Below, piece by piece: positions 7,220 to 15,853 of a DNA stretch of 64,000 nucleotides. Every line of letters begins with the position of its first letter. Within the stretch, counting starts at the first letter, position 1. The notes beneath the pieces are model-generated. The model ran no database searches. It was not told the origin of the DNA and saw nothing but the letters and a program-made list of their open reading frames with translations. The stretch spans positions 623,794-687,793 of the forward strand of contig NZ_VDDA01000001.1 of NCBI RefSeq assembly GCF_006151805.1, in the 5' to 3' direction. Both the position numbers and the translations under genes were made by a program. The stretch comes from Methylobacterium terricola (GTDB taxonomy: Bacteria; Pseudomonadota; Alphaproteobacteria; Rhizobiales; Beijerinckiaceae).

Positions 7220-8602
7220 TCAGGACGCCGTCGGCATCGCCGTCTCGCCCGCCACCACCCGGCAATCCGCCACCGTCGCCCGCGCGGTCTCGATGGCGAT
7301 CGACACCGCCGACAGCGTCCGCGCGTCCAGCTCGCGCCGGCGGATGTCGCGCACGACCTCGATGGCGAGCTTGTCGATCTCGACCGACAGAGCGGCGATC
7401 GCGTCCGGGTCGCGCAAGGACCGCGCCTCGTCGGTGATCTCGAGCAGCCGGTCGGTGACCTCGTCGAGGCGCTCGCGGCGCAGGCTTGCCAGGCGCTGGC
7501 GCAGCCAGGCCAAGGCCGAGGCGAGGCCGCCGGCGAGTGCGGCGAGCAGGTAGAGCGTGTCGCCGTAGCGCTCGACGAAGCCGTGCTGCTCGCGCTCGAA
7601 ATAGTCGATGGCGCCGGGATGGATCGGGATGCGGGCGCTCGTCGCCGCCACCGTGGTGTCGTAGGCCGGGGCCTGGACGTATTCGGCGGCGTCGGTCTCC
7701 TCGGCGGCGGCCGTGCGCAGCTCGAACAGGTGCTGGGTCACGTCGGCGGCGACGGCGCGGCTGAGCGAGGTGCGGGCCATCAGCCGGTAGGAGGCGCCGA
7801 CCGTCTTGACGTCGTCGGCCGGCAGCTTGGGCCGCCCGCCGAACAGCCCGGCCGGGACGGTGACCGCCTGGAGCCGGGGGAAGCGCTCGATCACCGCGTC
7901 GCTGTCTTGCACGTCGACGAGGTCGAGCTTGCCGGTGCGGCTGAGGCCGCGCACCGAATCGACCAGCGCCCGCGCCTTCGGGGCGGACGCCGCGATGATG
8001 CTGACGAAGGCGTCGATCCGCTTGTCGCGGATGGCCGTGGCCGCGTCCGACCCGTCGATGGCGACGAGGCGCACCGTGTTGGCCGGCACCGCGGCGCTGG
8101 ACGGCAACCCCTCCTGCGCGTCGAGCTTGAGGTCGTAATAGCCCAAGATGTTCTTGAGCAGCCAGAAATCGGCGCTGCGATGGGCCGCGATGCCGAGGCG
8201 CTTGCCGGCGAGCTTCGGGAAGGCCGTGATGCCGGAGGCGTCGGGCGAGACGATCAGCATCGCCTGGTCGCGCAGGATCGCCAGCGTCAGGCCGTTCTTC
8301 GGCAGGAGCACGTCCGGCCGCACCACCGCGAGGTCGGCCCGGCTGTCCTGGAGGGCGGCGGCGCTCTCGCGCACGTCGTCGAAGGACAGGATCTTGAGCC
8401 GGATGTTCTCGCGCCCGGCCTCCAGCGCGTCGGCATAGGCCTTGATGAGAGCCGGCTCGGTGCCGTCCCGGGGTGCCACCGCGATGGTGAGCGTCGTCGC
8501 CTGGCTGAAGTAGAGCGCGGCCCCGATCGCGGCGGCGAGGCCCGCCACGATGACGGCCGCGAAGGTCTCGCGCCGCAGGACCCAGTCCGGAAGGGCGGGC
8601 AT
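7220..8602 (-). CDS. Membrane-anchored TAXI-family solute-binding protein with cytoplasmic helical tail
   Basis: The protein is 460 residues long. One membrane helix (14-33) is followed by a periplasmic TAXI-type binding domain (about 38-340; LTIAVAPRDGTEPALIKAYAD, and RIPIHPGAIDYFERE near its end). A second helix (350-368) precedes a charged, helical cytoplasmic tail of about 90 residues. Ordinary TAXI proteins are free or lipid-anchored and work with a DctM-like permease; none is present here. This one is instead third in a run with an ArsB/SLC13-like permease and a DMT transporter (16 bases after the DMT gene). The architecture suggests a sensor or a tethered binding subunit, but that is inference. 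Confidence 0.8.
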   Translation of the reverse strand: MPALPDWVLRRETFAAVIVAGLAAAIGAALYFSQATTLTIAVAPRDGTEPALIKAYADALEAGRENIRLKILSFDDVRESAAALQDSRADLAVVRPDVLLPKNGLTLAILRDQAMLIVSPDASGITAFPKLAGKRLGIAAHRSADFWLLKNILGYYDLKLDAQEGLPSSAAVPANTVRLVAIDGSDAATAIRDKRIDAFVSIIAASAPKARALVDSVRGLSRTGKLDLVDVQDSDAVIERFPRLQAVTVPAGLFGGRPKLPADDVKTVGASYRLMARTSLSRAVAADVTQHLFELRTAAAEETDAAEYVQAPAYDTTVAATSARIPIHPGAIDYFEREQHGFVERYGDTLYLLAALAGGLASALAWLRQRLASLRRERLDEVTDRLLEITDEARSLRDPDAIAALSVEIDKLAIEVVRDIRRRELDARTLSAVSIAIETARATVADCRVVAGETAMPTAS

Positions 8603-8617
8603 CGGCGCGGGATCCGG

Positions 8618-9544
8618 TCAGAACACCGAGATCAGCACGATCCCGCCGACCATCAGGGCGGCGCCGAGCAGCCGCGGCGGGCCGGCCTTGACCTGGCGCA
8701 TGCCGAGCCAGCCGAAATGATCGAGCGCCACCGAGGTCAGGAGGTTGGCGGTAATCAGCAGCCCGTTGAGGGCGCCGGCCCCGACCTTGTCGACGAAGAG
8801 CAGGCCGGCGAAGACCGCGACCGCCCCGGTGATGCCGGCGAGCGGCATCCACCAGCGCACCCCGGCCAGGTCCTCGCGGGTCGGCAGCGGCGTGGGCTTG
8901 AGCAGGACCATCAGCGCGAAGGCGAAGACCACCGGCACGAACGACACGGTGGCGGCGAGCCACGGATTGACCAGCGCGCCGCGCAGCTGCGAGTTCCACA
9001 CCACGCCGATCGCCATCAGCGCGCCGGCGACGAGGATGAACGGATAGAGCAGCTTGCCGCTCATGCCGTGGCTCTCGCCCTCGTCCTTCTTGCCGGCCGT
9101 CTTGGCGATGAACACCACGCCGGCCGCCATCATGAGCCCGCCGAGCCAGGGCAGCGGCTTGAAGCCGGCGGCCTGGAGACCGAACAGGCCGAAGGCGTCG
9201 AGGGCGAGCGAGGTGATGATGTTGGCGGTCAGCGTCAGGCCGTTGAACGGCCCGGCCCCGACCTTGTCGATGAAGGCGAGCCCGCCGAACACCGCGACCG
9301 CGCCGGCAAGACCCCCGAGCGGCGCGTACCAGGGCATTTTCCCCAAGGTCTCGAGGCTCGGCAGCGGCGTCGGCATCACCAGGAACAGGGTGAGGAAGAC
9401 GAACACGATCGGCAGGAACGACACCGTGGCGGCGAGCCACGGATTGACCATCCGGCCGCGCAGCTGCGCGTTCATCGCGTTGCCGAGGGCCTGCAGCGCA
9501 CCGGCCACCAGGATGAAGGGATAGAGGAGCGCGGCGATCGACAC
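8618..9544 (-). CDS. Fused two-domain DUF606 (YdcZ-type) DMT transporter
   Basis: The 308-residue membrane protein consists of two homologous halves. LLYPFILVAGAL occurs at about residues 6-17 and again at 165-176, and VNPWLAATVSF and KVGAG.NGL recur in both. Each half is about 150 residues with five predicted helices, matching one DUF606 (DMT_YdcZ) protein. A charged linker (GKKDEGESHG, 151-160) joins them. DUF606 proteins occur as single genes, gene pairs and fusions, and are a model for antiparallel duplication. The GTG start has AGGAAGG upstream. The substrate is unknown. It sits between the ArsB-like and TAXI genes. Confidence 0.85.
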   Translation of the reverse strand: MSIAALLYPFILVAGALQALGNAMNAQLRGRMVNPWLAATVSFLPIVFVFLTLFLVMPTPLPSLETLGKMPWYAPLGGLAGAVAVFGGLAFIDKVGAGPFNGLTLTANIITSLALDAFGLFGLQAAGFKPLPWLGGLMMAAGVVFIAKTAGKKDEGESHGMSGKLLYPFILVAGALMAIGVVWNSQLRGALVNPWLAATVSFVPVVFAFALMVLLKPTPLPTREDLAGVRWWMPLAGITGAVAVFAGLLFVDKVGAGALNGLLITANLLTSVALDHFGWLGMRQVKAGPPRLLGAALMVGGIVLISVF

Positions 9545-9591
9545 GGGGGCCAGCCTTCCTGTGAGAGGGGGACGTCGGACGAGGAGAAGGC

Positions 9592-10863
9592 TCAGACGAG
9601 GAGGAGTCCCGCGAGCGCCAGCGCGAGGGCCGGCGGCATCACCAGCGCGCCGAGCTTGAGGAAGCTCCAGAAGCTCACGTCCTGGCCCTCGCGCCGGATG
9701 GCGGTCAGCCACAGGATGGTGGCGAGCGAGCCGGTGACCGAGAGGTTCGGCCCGAGATCGACGCCGATCAGCACCGCACCCGCCACCTTCTCGGGCACGT
9801 GGGCGGCCTGCACCGCCGCACCCGCGATCAGCCCGGCCGGCAGGTTGTTGACGAGGTTGCAGGCGACGGCGATCAGCGCGCCGGCGCCCCAGGCGGTCTC
9901 GGTGGGAGCGGCGGTGGCGGCCTGCTTCAGGGCCTCGGCGATCATCGCCAGCACGCCGGTCTTCTCCAGCGCCTCGACCAGCACGAACAGCCCGGCGACC
10001 AGCGGCAGCACGCTCCACGACACGTCCTTGACCACCTCGACCGCGCCGCTGCCCTTGCGGAGCGCCAGGACGATCAGCGTCGTCGCGAGGCCGGCGATGA
10101 AGGTCGGCAGGCCGAGATCGCGTCCCAGCGCCGAGGCGCCGATCAGCACCGCGCCGGTCGCCACGATGCCGAGGCCCGCGACGATCCCGGTGCGGGAGAG
10201 CGAGGCGGTCTCGACCTCGGTGGCGACATCCTGCTGGCGCAGGGTGCCGTTCTGGGTCAGGCGCAGGACGAGGTAGGTCGCCCCGATGGCCAGCACCGAC
10301 GGCAGCGCGAACAGGCCGAGCCACCGGGTCAGCGGCGGCATGTGCTCGGCGAAGACCACGAGGTTCGCCGGATTCGAGATCGGCAGCACGAACGAGGCGG
10401 CGTTGGCGATGAAGGCGCAGATGAACAGGTAGGGCAGGGGGTTCTCGACCTTGGCGGCACGGGTCGCGGCATAGACCGCGGGCGTCAGCACCACCGCGCA
10501 GGCGTCGTTCGACAGGAACACCGTGACGACGGTGCCGACGAGGTAGACCAGGGTGAAGAGCCGCGTCGCCGAGCCCTTGGCGGTGCGCACCGCGATGCCG
10601 GCGAGCCAGTCGAACAGGCCCTCCTTCCGGGCCACTTCCGACATCAGCATCATGCCGACGAGAAACAGGTAGACGTCGGTGCCCTTGAGCACGCCCTCCC
10701 AGGCGGTGCCGGCCGGGAGCAGGCCCAGGAGCACCAGCGCGAGGGCGCCGGCCACCGCCCAGATCGCCTCCGGCCACGAGAACGGGCGCACGATCACGCC
10801 GAGGGTGGCGAGGGCGGCGATCGCCCAGGTCGCGAGGTTGGGGCTGAGCGTCAGCGCGGCCAT
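9592..10863 (-). CDS. ArsB/SLC13-type anion permease
   Basis: This 423-residue protein has about eleven to twelve hydrophobic helices. The ion-transporter hairpin motifs are clear: VFLSNDACAVVLTPAVYA, SNPANLVVFAE, NLVNNLPAGLI and GVDLGPNLSVTGSLATILWL. The last two correspond to the second half of ArsB-type arsenite exporters. No arsR or arsC lies nearby, so arsenite is not assured; citrate or other carboxylate transport is equally possible within the wider superfamily. It is first in a minus-strand run with the DMT gene (47 bases) and the TAXI gene. Confidence 0.8.
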   Translation of the reverse strand: MAALTLSPNLATWAIAALATLGVIVRPFSWPEAIWAVAGALALVLLGLLPAGTAWEGVLKGTDVYLFLVGMMLMSEVARKEGLFDWLAGIAVRTAKGSATRLFTLVYLVGTVVTVFLSNDACAVVLTPAVYAATRAAKVENPLPYLFICAFIANAASFVLPISNPANLVVFAEHMPPLTRWLGLFALPSVLAIGATYLVLRLTQNGTLRQQDVATEVETASLSRTGIVAGLGIVATGAVLIGASALGRDLGLPTFIAGLATTLIVLALRKGSGAVEVVKDVSWSVLPLVAGLFVLVEALEKTGVLAMIAEALKQAATAAPTETAWGAGALIAVACNLVNNLPAGLIAGAAVQAAHVPEKVAGAVLIGVDLGPNLSVTGSLATILWLTAIRREGQDVSFWSFLKLGALVMPPALALALAGLLLV

Positions 10864-10937
10864 GGGGGGAGAAGTCCTGTCGTCGGGATCGAAGGGGGTG
10901 GTGCGAGGCTGATCGATGGGTCAGGCGGGCTTTTCAA

Positions 10938-10986
10938 CCCTCCGTGTCGCCCGGGGCCGCGCTGCGGCACCGGGCGACACGGAGGG
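10938..10986 (-). terminator. Long perfect hairpin downstream of a metallophosphoesterase gene
   Basis: Two 17-base arms (10938-10954 and 10970-10986) pair perfectly. Inside them GCCGC/GCGGC pairs again around GCT, giving about 22 paired bases with one mismatch and a 3-base loop. It lies between the stop of the metallophosphoesterase (11030) and the start of the ArsB-like gene (10863), so a terminator or insulator role fits. The T-tract is poor on either strand, so it is not a textbook intrinsic terminator. Confidence 0.6.
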
Positions 10987-11029
10987 AAAGAGTTCGTTGG
11001 ATGGTCGACCGGTCCGGTGAGGTCCGCGC

Positions 11030-12121
11030 TCACCATTGCCGCCCGTTGCGGTTCGGACCCAATTGGGTGCCGAGCAACCCCCGACGCTCCCAGGCCCCGA
11101 TCGCATCGGCGTCGCTGCCGATGCCGCGGGAGGTCGGCAGGCCGTTCGCATCGCTTGTCGGCTCGACGATGTCGGTATCCTCGCCCCCCGCGCCCGTCGC
11201 CCGCACGGCGATCGTCCGGGCGGTGTCCGGCCAGTCCACCTCCGCCTCGTGGCAGCGCGCGCCGTCCGGCCGCGCCATCGGCTGCCACGATCCATCGTCG
11301 ATACGGAGTTCCACCCTCTCCGCCGGCCCGAGCACCAGGGCACGCACGGTGACATGCTGGCCGACGATGTGACCGGCATCATGCGCGAGCCGCCGGTCGG
11401 CCGGGGCGGTGATCAGCACGAACGGCCAGGGCCGGGCCAAATCCTTGAAACGCCAGCTCACCACGCCGCCATCGAGGGCCGCGACCGCGTAGCCGACCGG
11501 CCCCTCCTCGATCTGCCCGGTGGAACGGGTCGCCGCGTAGACGGTGCGGCCGTCATTGGCGAGCTCGTTGTAGTGGGTGTGCCCCATCTCGACGAGGCGG
11601 ACCGGCCCACGGTGGACGAGGTCGGCGACCCGTGCCGCCTCGCCGTCGCCCTTCAGGTCGGCGGGGTAGCTGTGCATGAACAAGGCACAGTCCCGGGATC
11701 CCGCCCGCTCCAGCTCCGCGGCGAGCCAGGCGACCTGATCGGCGCCGAGGCGGAAATCCGGCCCGCCCGAGCCCGGCCCGCACATGTCGAGGAACAGGCA
11801 GCGCACGCCCCGGACATCGACGGCGTAGGGCAGGCGGGGCGGCCTCAGCCCGGCATAGAAGGCATCGAGGCTGCCGCCCTCCATGTCGTGGTCGCCGGTG
11901 ATGACGTGGACCGGCAGGCGGAGGCGATCGAGGCCGGCCTTCACCAGGGCGTATTGCTCGGGGCGGCCATTGTCGGCGTTGTCCCCGGGGACGAAGACGA
12001 AGTCGAGCCCGTCGGTCTCGTTCAACTGGTCGATGATCGACGCGAAGTCGCGGGCGTTCCCAGCCTCCGCCCCGGTGATGTGCAGATCGCCGATATGGGC
12101 GAAAGCCAGGGGAATCGTCAT
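11030..12121 (-). CDS. Calcineurin-like metallophosphoesterase
   Basis: The 363-residue protein has the full metal-binding set of the calcineurin-like phosphoesterases: GDLH (D12, H14), PGDNADN, GDHD, an FMHSY histidine and GHTHYN. These act on phosphomonoesters or diesters with two metal ions. A C-terminal part of about 110 residues (from about 255) is beta-rich, like an Ig/FN3-type domain. There is no signal peptide, so it is cytoplasmic. It begins 10 bases after the MFS transporter stop and is probably co-transcribed. The substrate is unknown; a CpdA-like cyclic-nucleotide or nucleotide phosphodiesterase role is one possibility. Confidence 0.85.
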   Translation of the reverse strand: MTIPLAFAHIGDLHITGAEAGNARDFASIIDQLNETDGLDFVFVPGDNADNGRPEQYALVKAGLDRLRLPVHVITGDHDMEGGSLDAFYAGLRPPRLPYAVDVRGVRCLFLDMCGPGSGGPDFRLGADQVAWLAAELERAGSRDCALFMHSYPADLKGDGEAARVADLVHRGPVRLVEMGHTHYNELANDGRTVYAATRSTGQIEEGPVGYAVAALDGGVVSWRFKDLARPWPFVLITAPADRRLAHDAGHIVGQHVTVRALVLGPAERVELRIDDGSWQPMARPDGARCHEAEVDWPDTARTIAVRATGAGGEDTDIVEPTSDANGLPTSRGIGSDADAIGAWERRGLLGTQLGPNRNGRQW

Positions 12122-12131
12122 GGTCCGGCCC

Positions 12132-13457
12132 TCACGCGGTGGCGAGCGCTGGGCGGCCGGTCGGGTCGGACGGGGTGCCGGCCTGCTCCGGCTCGAAGCC
12201 CCGGGTCTCGGGCATCACCAGGAGGTAGAGGGCGAAGCCGACGCCCGCGATTCCCGCCAGCGTCAGGAACGCCGCCGAGTAGCCGGCCGACACGATGATG
12301 AGCCCGGCGAGCGTGGCGCTCAACGACGCGCCGAGCCCCTGCGCCGTCGCGACCGCGCCCTGGCTGACGTTGAACCGGCCGGTGCCGCGGGTGAGGTCCG
12401 CCACGACGATCGGGAACAGCGCGCCGTAGACGCCGGCGCCGATGCCGTCGAGGAGCTGGACCCCGACGAGGTAGAACGGGTTGTTCGAGAAGGTGTAGAG
12501 CACGCCGCGCAGGGCCAGCACGCCGAAGGCCGCGAGGAAGATCGGCTTGCGGCCGATCGCGTCGGCCTTGTGGCCGACGAACATCGCCACCGGCACCATC
12601 ACGCATTGCGCCGCCACGATGCAGATCGCGATCAGCGAGGTCGCATTGTCCTTGCCCGCGAGGTGGGTGAGGAGCTGGCCGACCGAGGTCAGCATCGCGG
12701 CGTTGGACAGGTGAAAGATCGCCGCCAGCAGCGCGAACAGCATCAGGTACTTGTTCTGCAGCAACGCCGTCAGGCCGGAGGGCTGCTCGTCCCCCTGGTC
12801 CTCGGCGGAGTCGAGGCCGCGGGCGAGGTCGTTGTCGATCGCCTCCGACGGCACCATCAGCATCGCGCCGATCGACAGTGCCGCCAGGATGCCCATCAGC
12901 CAGAACACCACGATCGGCCCGAACACGTAGGCGAGGCCGCCGGCGAGAGCCGCCGAGACGGCGTTCCCGGCATGGTTGAAGCCCTCGTTGCGGCCGATGC
13001 GCTTGGAAAACAGCTTCGGGCCGACCACCCCGAGGGTGATGGCGGCGAGCGCCGGCGGGAAGATCGCCCCGGCGATGCCGGCGAGCGATTGCGTGGCGGC
13101 GACGGCGTAGAAATTCGAGATGAACGGCAGCACCAGGCAGCTCAGCGTCACCGCGAGGGCTGCCGCGATCACGATGGCGCGCTTGTGCTGCGAGCGGTCG
13201 ATCAGGGCGCCGGCCGGCGTCTGGGCGATCAGGCCGGCGATGCCGGCGATCGTCATGATCATGCCGGTGGTGGCCTCGTTCCAGCCCTGGTCGGGACCGC
13301 GCACGGCGATGAGATAGATGGCGAGATAGGGCCCGAGCCCGTCGCGCACGTCCGCCAGGGTGAAGTTGAGCGCGTCGAGCCCCCGCAGCGCCCGGGTGGA
13401 CGGCTGCCTGTCGGGCGTGGCGGACGCAGAGGCAGTGACGGAGGGTGCCGTGCTCAC
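12132..13457 (-). CDS. MFS transporter
   Basis: This 441-residue major-facilitator protein has about twelve helices. The N-terminal half includes the loop 2-3 signature in degenerate form (GALIDRSQHKRAIV), and the central cytoplasmic loop is charged (about 205-230). The second half has FVGHKADAIGRKPIFL, a clear RxGRK-type loop. It starts at a GTG with GGGAG 8 bases upstream. Co-transcription with the following metallophosphoesterase suggests uptake or export of a phosphorylated or ester compound, but nothing in the sequence fixes the substrate. Confidence 0.88.
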   Translation of the reverse strand: MSTAPSVTASASATPDRQPSTRALRGLDALNFTLADVRDGLGPYLAIYLIAVRGPDQGWNEATTGMIMTIAGIAGLIAQTPAGALIDRSQHKRAIVIAAALAVTLSCLVLPFISNFYAVAATQSLAGIAGAIFPPALAAITLGVVGPKLFSKRIGRNEGFNHAGNAVSAALAGGLAYVFGPIVVFWLMGILAALSIGAMLMVPSEAIDNDLARGLDSAEDQGDEQPSGLTALLQNKYLMLFALLAAIFHLSNAAMLTSVGQLLTHLAGKDNATSLIAICIVAAQCVMVPVAMFVGHKADAIGRKPIFLAAFGVLALRGVLYTFSNNPFYLVGVQLLDGIGAGVYGALFPIVVADLTRGTGRFNVSQGAVATAQGLGASLSATLAGLIIVSAGYSAAFLTLAGIAGVGFALYLLVMPETRGFEPEQAGTPSDPTGRPALATA

Positions 13458-13504
13458 CGTGATGTCTCCCAGAGGAAGGACAGGCCGATCCGGGCCGAAA
13501 ACCG

Positions 13505-13532
13505 GCCAAATCGCGGAAAGTTGCGATTTGGC
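13505..13532 (-). terminator. Perfect 10-bp inverted repeat between genes
   Basis: GCCAAATCGC (13505-13514) and GCGATTTGGC (13523-13532) are exact complements separated by 8 bases. On the minus strand the hairpin is followed by GGTTTTCGG. It lies 27 bases after the stop of the secreted protein gene and 48 bases before the MFS start. It could be the terminator of the former or an operator for the latter. Confidence 0.55.
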
Positions 13533-13558
13533 AGGGATTAATTACCTGTGACGGCCGC

Positions 13559-14338
13559 TCAAGGCCGGCGCGGCGGCGGAGCCCCGGGCGGCGGGGGCGG
13601 CGGAGGGGCCGCACCGGGGCCGGGCGGGGGCGGGGGCGCGGCTCCCGGAGGCGGCGGGGGCGGTGCGTCGGGACCGCCGGGCGGGCCGGCCTCGGCCCGG
13701 GGGCCGGGCGGGCGCGGCGGGCGTCCGCCGACCTCGACCAGGCTGTCCGGGCCCGTCCCGAGGGCGCGCAGTTCCACCACCGTCCCGAGCGGGCTCTTCG
13801 TCACCGCTCCGCGGAAGGAGACGGTCTGGCCCGCCCGCAGGGTCGCCCCCAGGCGTACCGCCTCGTGCGGCGGCAGGCGCAGGATCGTGCCGTCGTCGAG
13901 GAGCGCGCCGTTCACCTCGCCGCGGCGCCCGTGCAACAGGGCGGCGATGCGGCCGCTCGCGACCGCATCCTCGGCCGCCGGCTCCGGCGGGCCGAGGGTA
14001 ACGAGCGTCGCGCCCGTCGCGTCGTTGCGGATCGAGGCCCCGTCGACCATCGGCAGGGCGCGGGCCCGCATGCCGCGCACCGACACCGCGTCGCCCGGCC
14101 GGACCGTGAAGACCAGGGCGGTCGACAGCCGCGGCGGCAGCTTCACCTCGGTCCCGTCGGTGAGGATCAGCCCGTCGACGTCGCCGCGCGGGGTCAGCGT
14201 GTACTGCTTCACCGTCCCCTTCGTCTCCGGCAGGGTGGCCGGATCCCAGACCGAGGCGTCCTGCGCCGCGGCCGGACCGGCCGCCAGGATCGCGCAGGCG
14301 AGGCTCGCCGCCCGGAGGCGGTGCTTGCCCATCGTCAT
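13559..14338 (-). CDS. Secreted protein with two OB-like repeats and a Pro-rich tail
   Basis: The 259-residue protein has a signal peptide (about 1-25, ending PAAAQ). Two similar halves follow: VDGLILTDGTEVKLPPRLS near residues 54-72 resembles VNGALLDDGTILRLPPHEA near 141-159. Each half precedes a phrase about exposing or shielding (VRPGDAVSVRG; LRAGQTVSFRG), like a small beta-barrel repeat. The last 60 residues are almost only Pro, Gly and Ala. I do not recognise a named family. It probably sits in the periplasm or cell envelope. The tail's codons are very GC-rich. Confidence 0.7.
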   Translation of the reverse strand: MTMGKHRLRAASLACAILAAGPAAAQDASVWDPATLPETKGTVKQYTLTPRGDVDGLILTDGTEVKLPPRLSTALVFTVRPGDAVSVRGMRARALPMVDGASIRNDATGATLVTLGPPEPAAEDAVASGRIAALLHGRRGEVNGALLDDGTILRLPPHEAVRLGATLRAGQTVSFRGAVTKSPLGTVVELRALGTGPDSLVEVGGRPPRPPGPRAEAGPPGGPDAPPPPPPGAAPPPPPGPGAAPPPPPPPGAPPPRRP

Positions 14339-14461
14339 GGATGTCCTCTTGGCTGTCGCTCGTCGGAACCGGCGGAGGGCCGGTCCGGGGAGAGCCTGTC
14401 AACTCCCGTGCCAACACCCAAGTCACTGGTGAAGCTCAATAATCCTGTGGGATGCCGACGG

Positions 14462-15853
14462 TCAGGCGTCGGGATTCGCGACATCCGCCGTCGGGTTTTC
14501 CGACAACCCCGCCTCGTGCAGTCGGTAGCGGTCGATCTTGGCGTAGAGGAGCTGGCGCTGGATCCCGAGGCGCTTCGCCGCCCGGGCGCGGTTGCCGCCA
14601 TTCTCCATGAGGGCCCGGCGGATCATCGCCTCCTCCAGCCGCGCCACCGCACCCGGCAGATCCTCGCCGGGCCAGTCCGGCCGCACCAAATCGGGCGGCG
14701 GCTCGGCCCCGTCGGCGAGGCCGAGATCCGCCGGCCCGATCGCCGGGCCGCGGGCGAGCAGGGCCGCCCGCTCGATCACGTTGCGCAGCTCGCGCACGTT
14801 CCCGGGCCAGGGGTGGCGCATCAGGGCGGCGGCGGCCTCGGACGTCAGGCGTTTCGCGGCGCCGCCGCTGAGCCCCAGGAAGTGCTCGGCCAGGATCAGG
14901 ATGTCGGCCAGGCGCTCGCGCAGGGGCGGGAGCGCGATCGGCACCACGTTGAGGCGGTAGAACAGGTCCTGGCGAAAGCCCCCTTCGGCGACGAGGCGCG
15001 GCAGGTCGCGGTGGGTCGCGGCCACCACCCGGACGGTGACGGGAACCGGCTGGCCGCCGACCGGCGTCACCACCCGCTCCTGCAGCGCCCGCAGGATCTT
15101 GGCCTGCATGGCCGGGGGCATGTCGCCGATCTCGTCGAGGAACAGCGTGCCGTCCTGCGCCTCCCGGAAGGCGCCGGGCCGGTCCCGGACCGCCCCCGTG
15201 AAGGCTCCGCGCAAGTGGCCGAACAGCTCGCTCTCGAGGAGTTCCGCCGGAATCGCCGCGCAGTTCACCGGCACGAACGGCCCGGCCCGCCGGCGGCCAT
15301 GGGCGTGGAGCGCGCGGGCCGCGATCTCCTTGCCGGTGCCGGTCTCGCCCTGGAGCAGCACCGTGGCGTCGCTGTCCGCGGCGAGGCCGACCGCCTTCTG
15401 CACCCGGCGCATCGCCTCGCTGGTGCCGATCAGGCAGGAATCGCCCGACGCGGGCGCAGGCGGGGCCGGCTTGGCCGTCGGACGGGCCAGCATGCCGGCG
15501 AGGAGCCCGGCGAGTTCCGCCCGGCCGACCGGCTTCGTCAGGTGGTCGTAGGCGCCGAGCCGCATCGCCTCGATGGTGTTCTCGGCGCTGGCATAGGCCG
15601 TCAGCACCGCCACCGGCGGCGCCTCCGCCCGCGCGCGCAGGCGCTGCAGCACCGCCATCCCGTCGAGGTCGCCGGGCATGCGCAGATCGAGGAGCACGGC
15701 CGCGATGGCGGGATCGGCGGCGACCCGCTCCAGCGCCTCGCGGCCGGAGGCGGCCAGGACCGGGCGATGGCCGAGGTCGCTCACCGTCTCGGCCAAGCCC
15801 TCGCGCAGGGCCGGCTCGTCGTCGACGATCAGGATGTGGGCGGCGGGCGCCAT
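14462..15853 (-). CDS. Sigma-54-dependent response regulator, NtrC family
   Basis: The 463-residue activator has three domains. The receiver (about 1-120) has phospho-acceptor D56 in LLDLRMPGD and K107 in TKPV. The AAA+ domain (about 140-370) has Walker A GETGTGKE at 169-176, the sigma-54 contact motif GAFTGA at 216-221 and GTLFLDEIGDM as Walker B. A Fis-type helix-turn-helix lies at about 418-445. It switches on sigma-54 promoters after phosphorylation. Its start overlaps the end of the histidine kinase gene by 25 bases, so the two form a cognate pair. The regulated genes are not identifiable from the window. Confidence 0.93.
   Translation of the reverse strand: MAPAAHILIVDDEPALREGLAETVSDLGHRPVLAASGREALERVAADPAIAAVLLDLRMPGDLDGMAVLQRLRARAEAPPVAVLTAYASAENTIEAMRLGAYDHLTKPVGRAELAGLLAGMLARPTAKPAPPAPASGDSCLIGTSEAMRRVQKAVGLAADSDATVLLQGETGTGKEIAARALHAHGRRRAGPFVPVNCAAIPAELLESELFGHLRGAFTGAVRDRPGAFREAQDGTLFLDEIGDMPPAMQAKILRALQERVVTPVGGQPVPVTVRVVAATHRDLPRLVAEGGFRQDLFYRLNVVPIALPPLRERLADILILAEHFLGLSGGAAKRLTSEAAAALMRHPWPGNVRELRNVIERAALLARGPAIGPADLGLADGAEPPPDLVRPDWPGEDLPGAVARLEEAMIRRALMENGGNRARAAKRLGIQRQLLYAKIDRYRLHEAGLSENPTADVANPDA

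Noticed and set aside
7076..10276. Plus-strand frame of 1066 codons over the transporter run
   Set aside because: Composition is low-complexity (R, G, D, H, Q) and it covers three well-supported genes on the other strand.
9592..10863. Arsenic resistance operon
   Set aside because: Only an ArsB-like permease is present; no ArsR, ArsC or ArsH nearby, so resistance to arsenic is not claimed.
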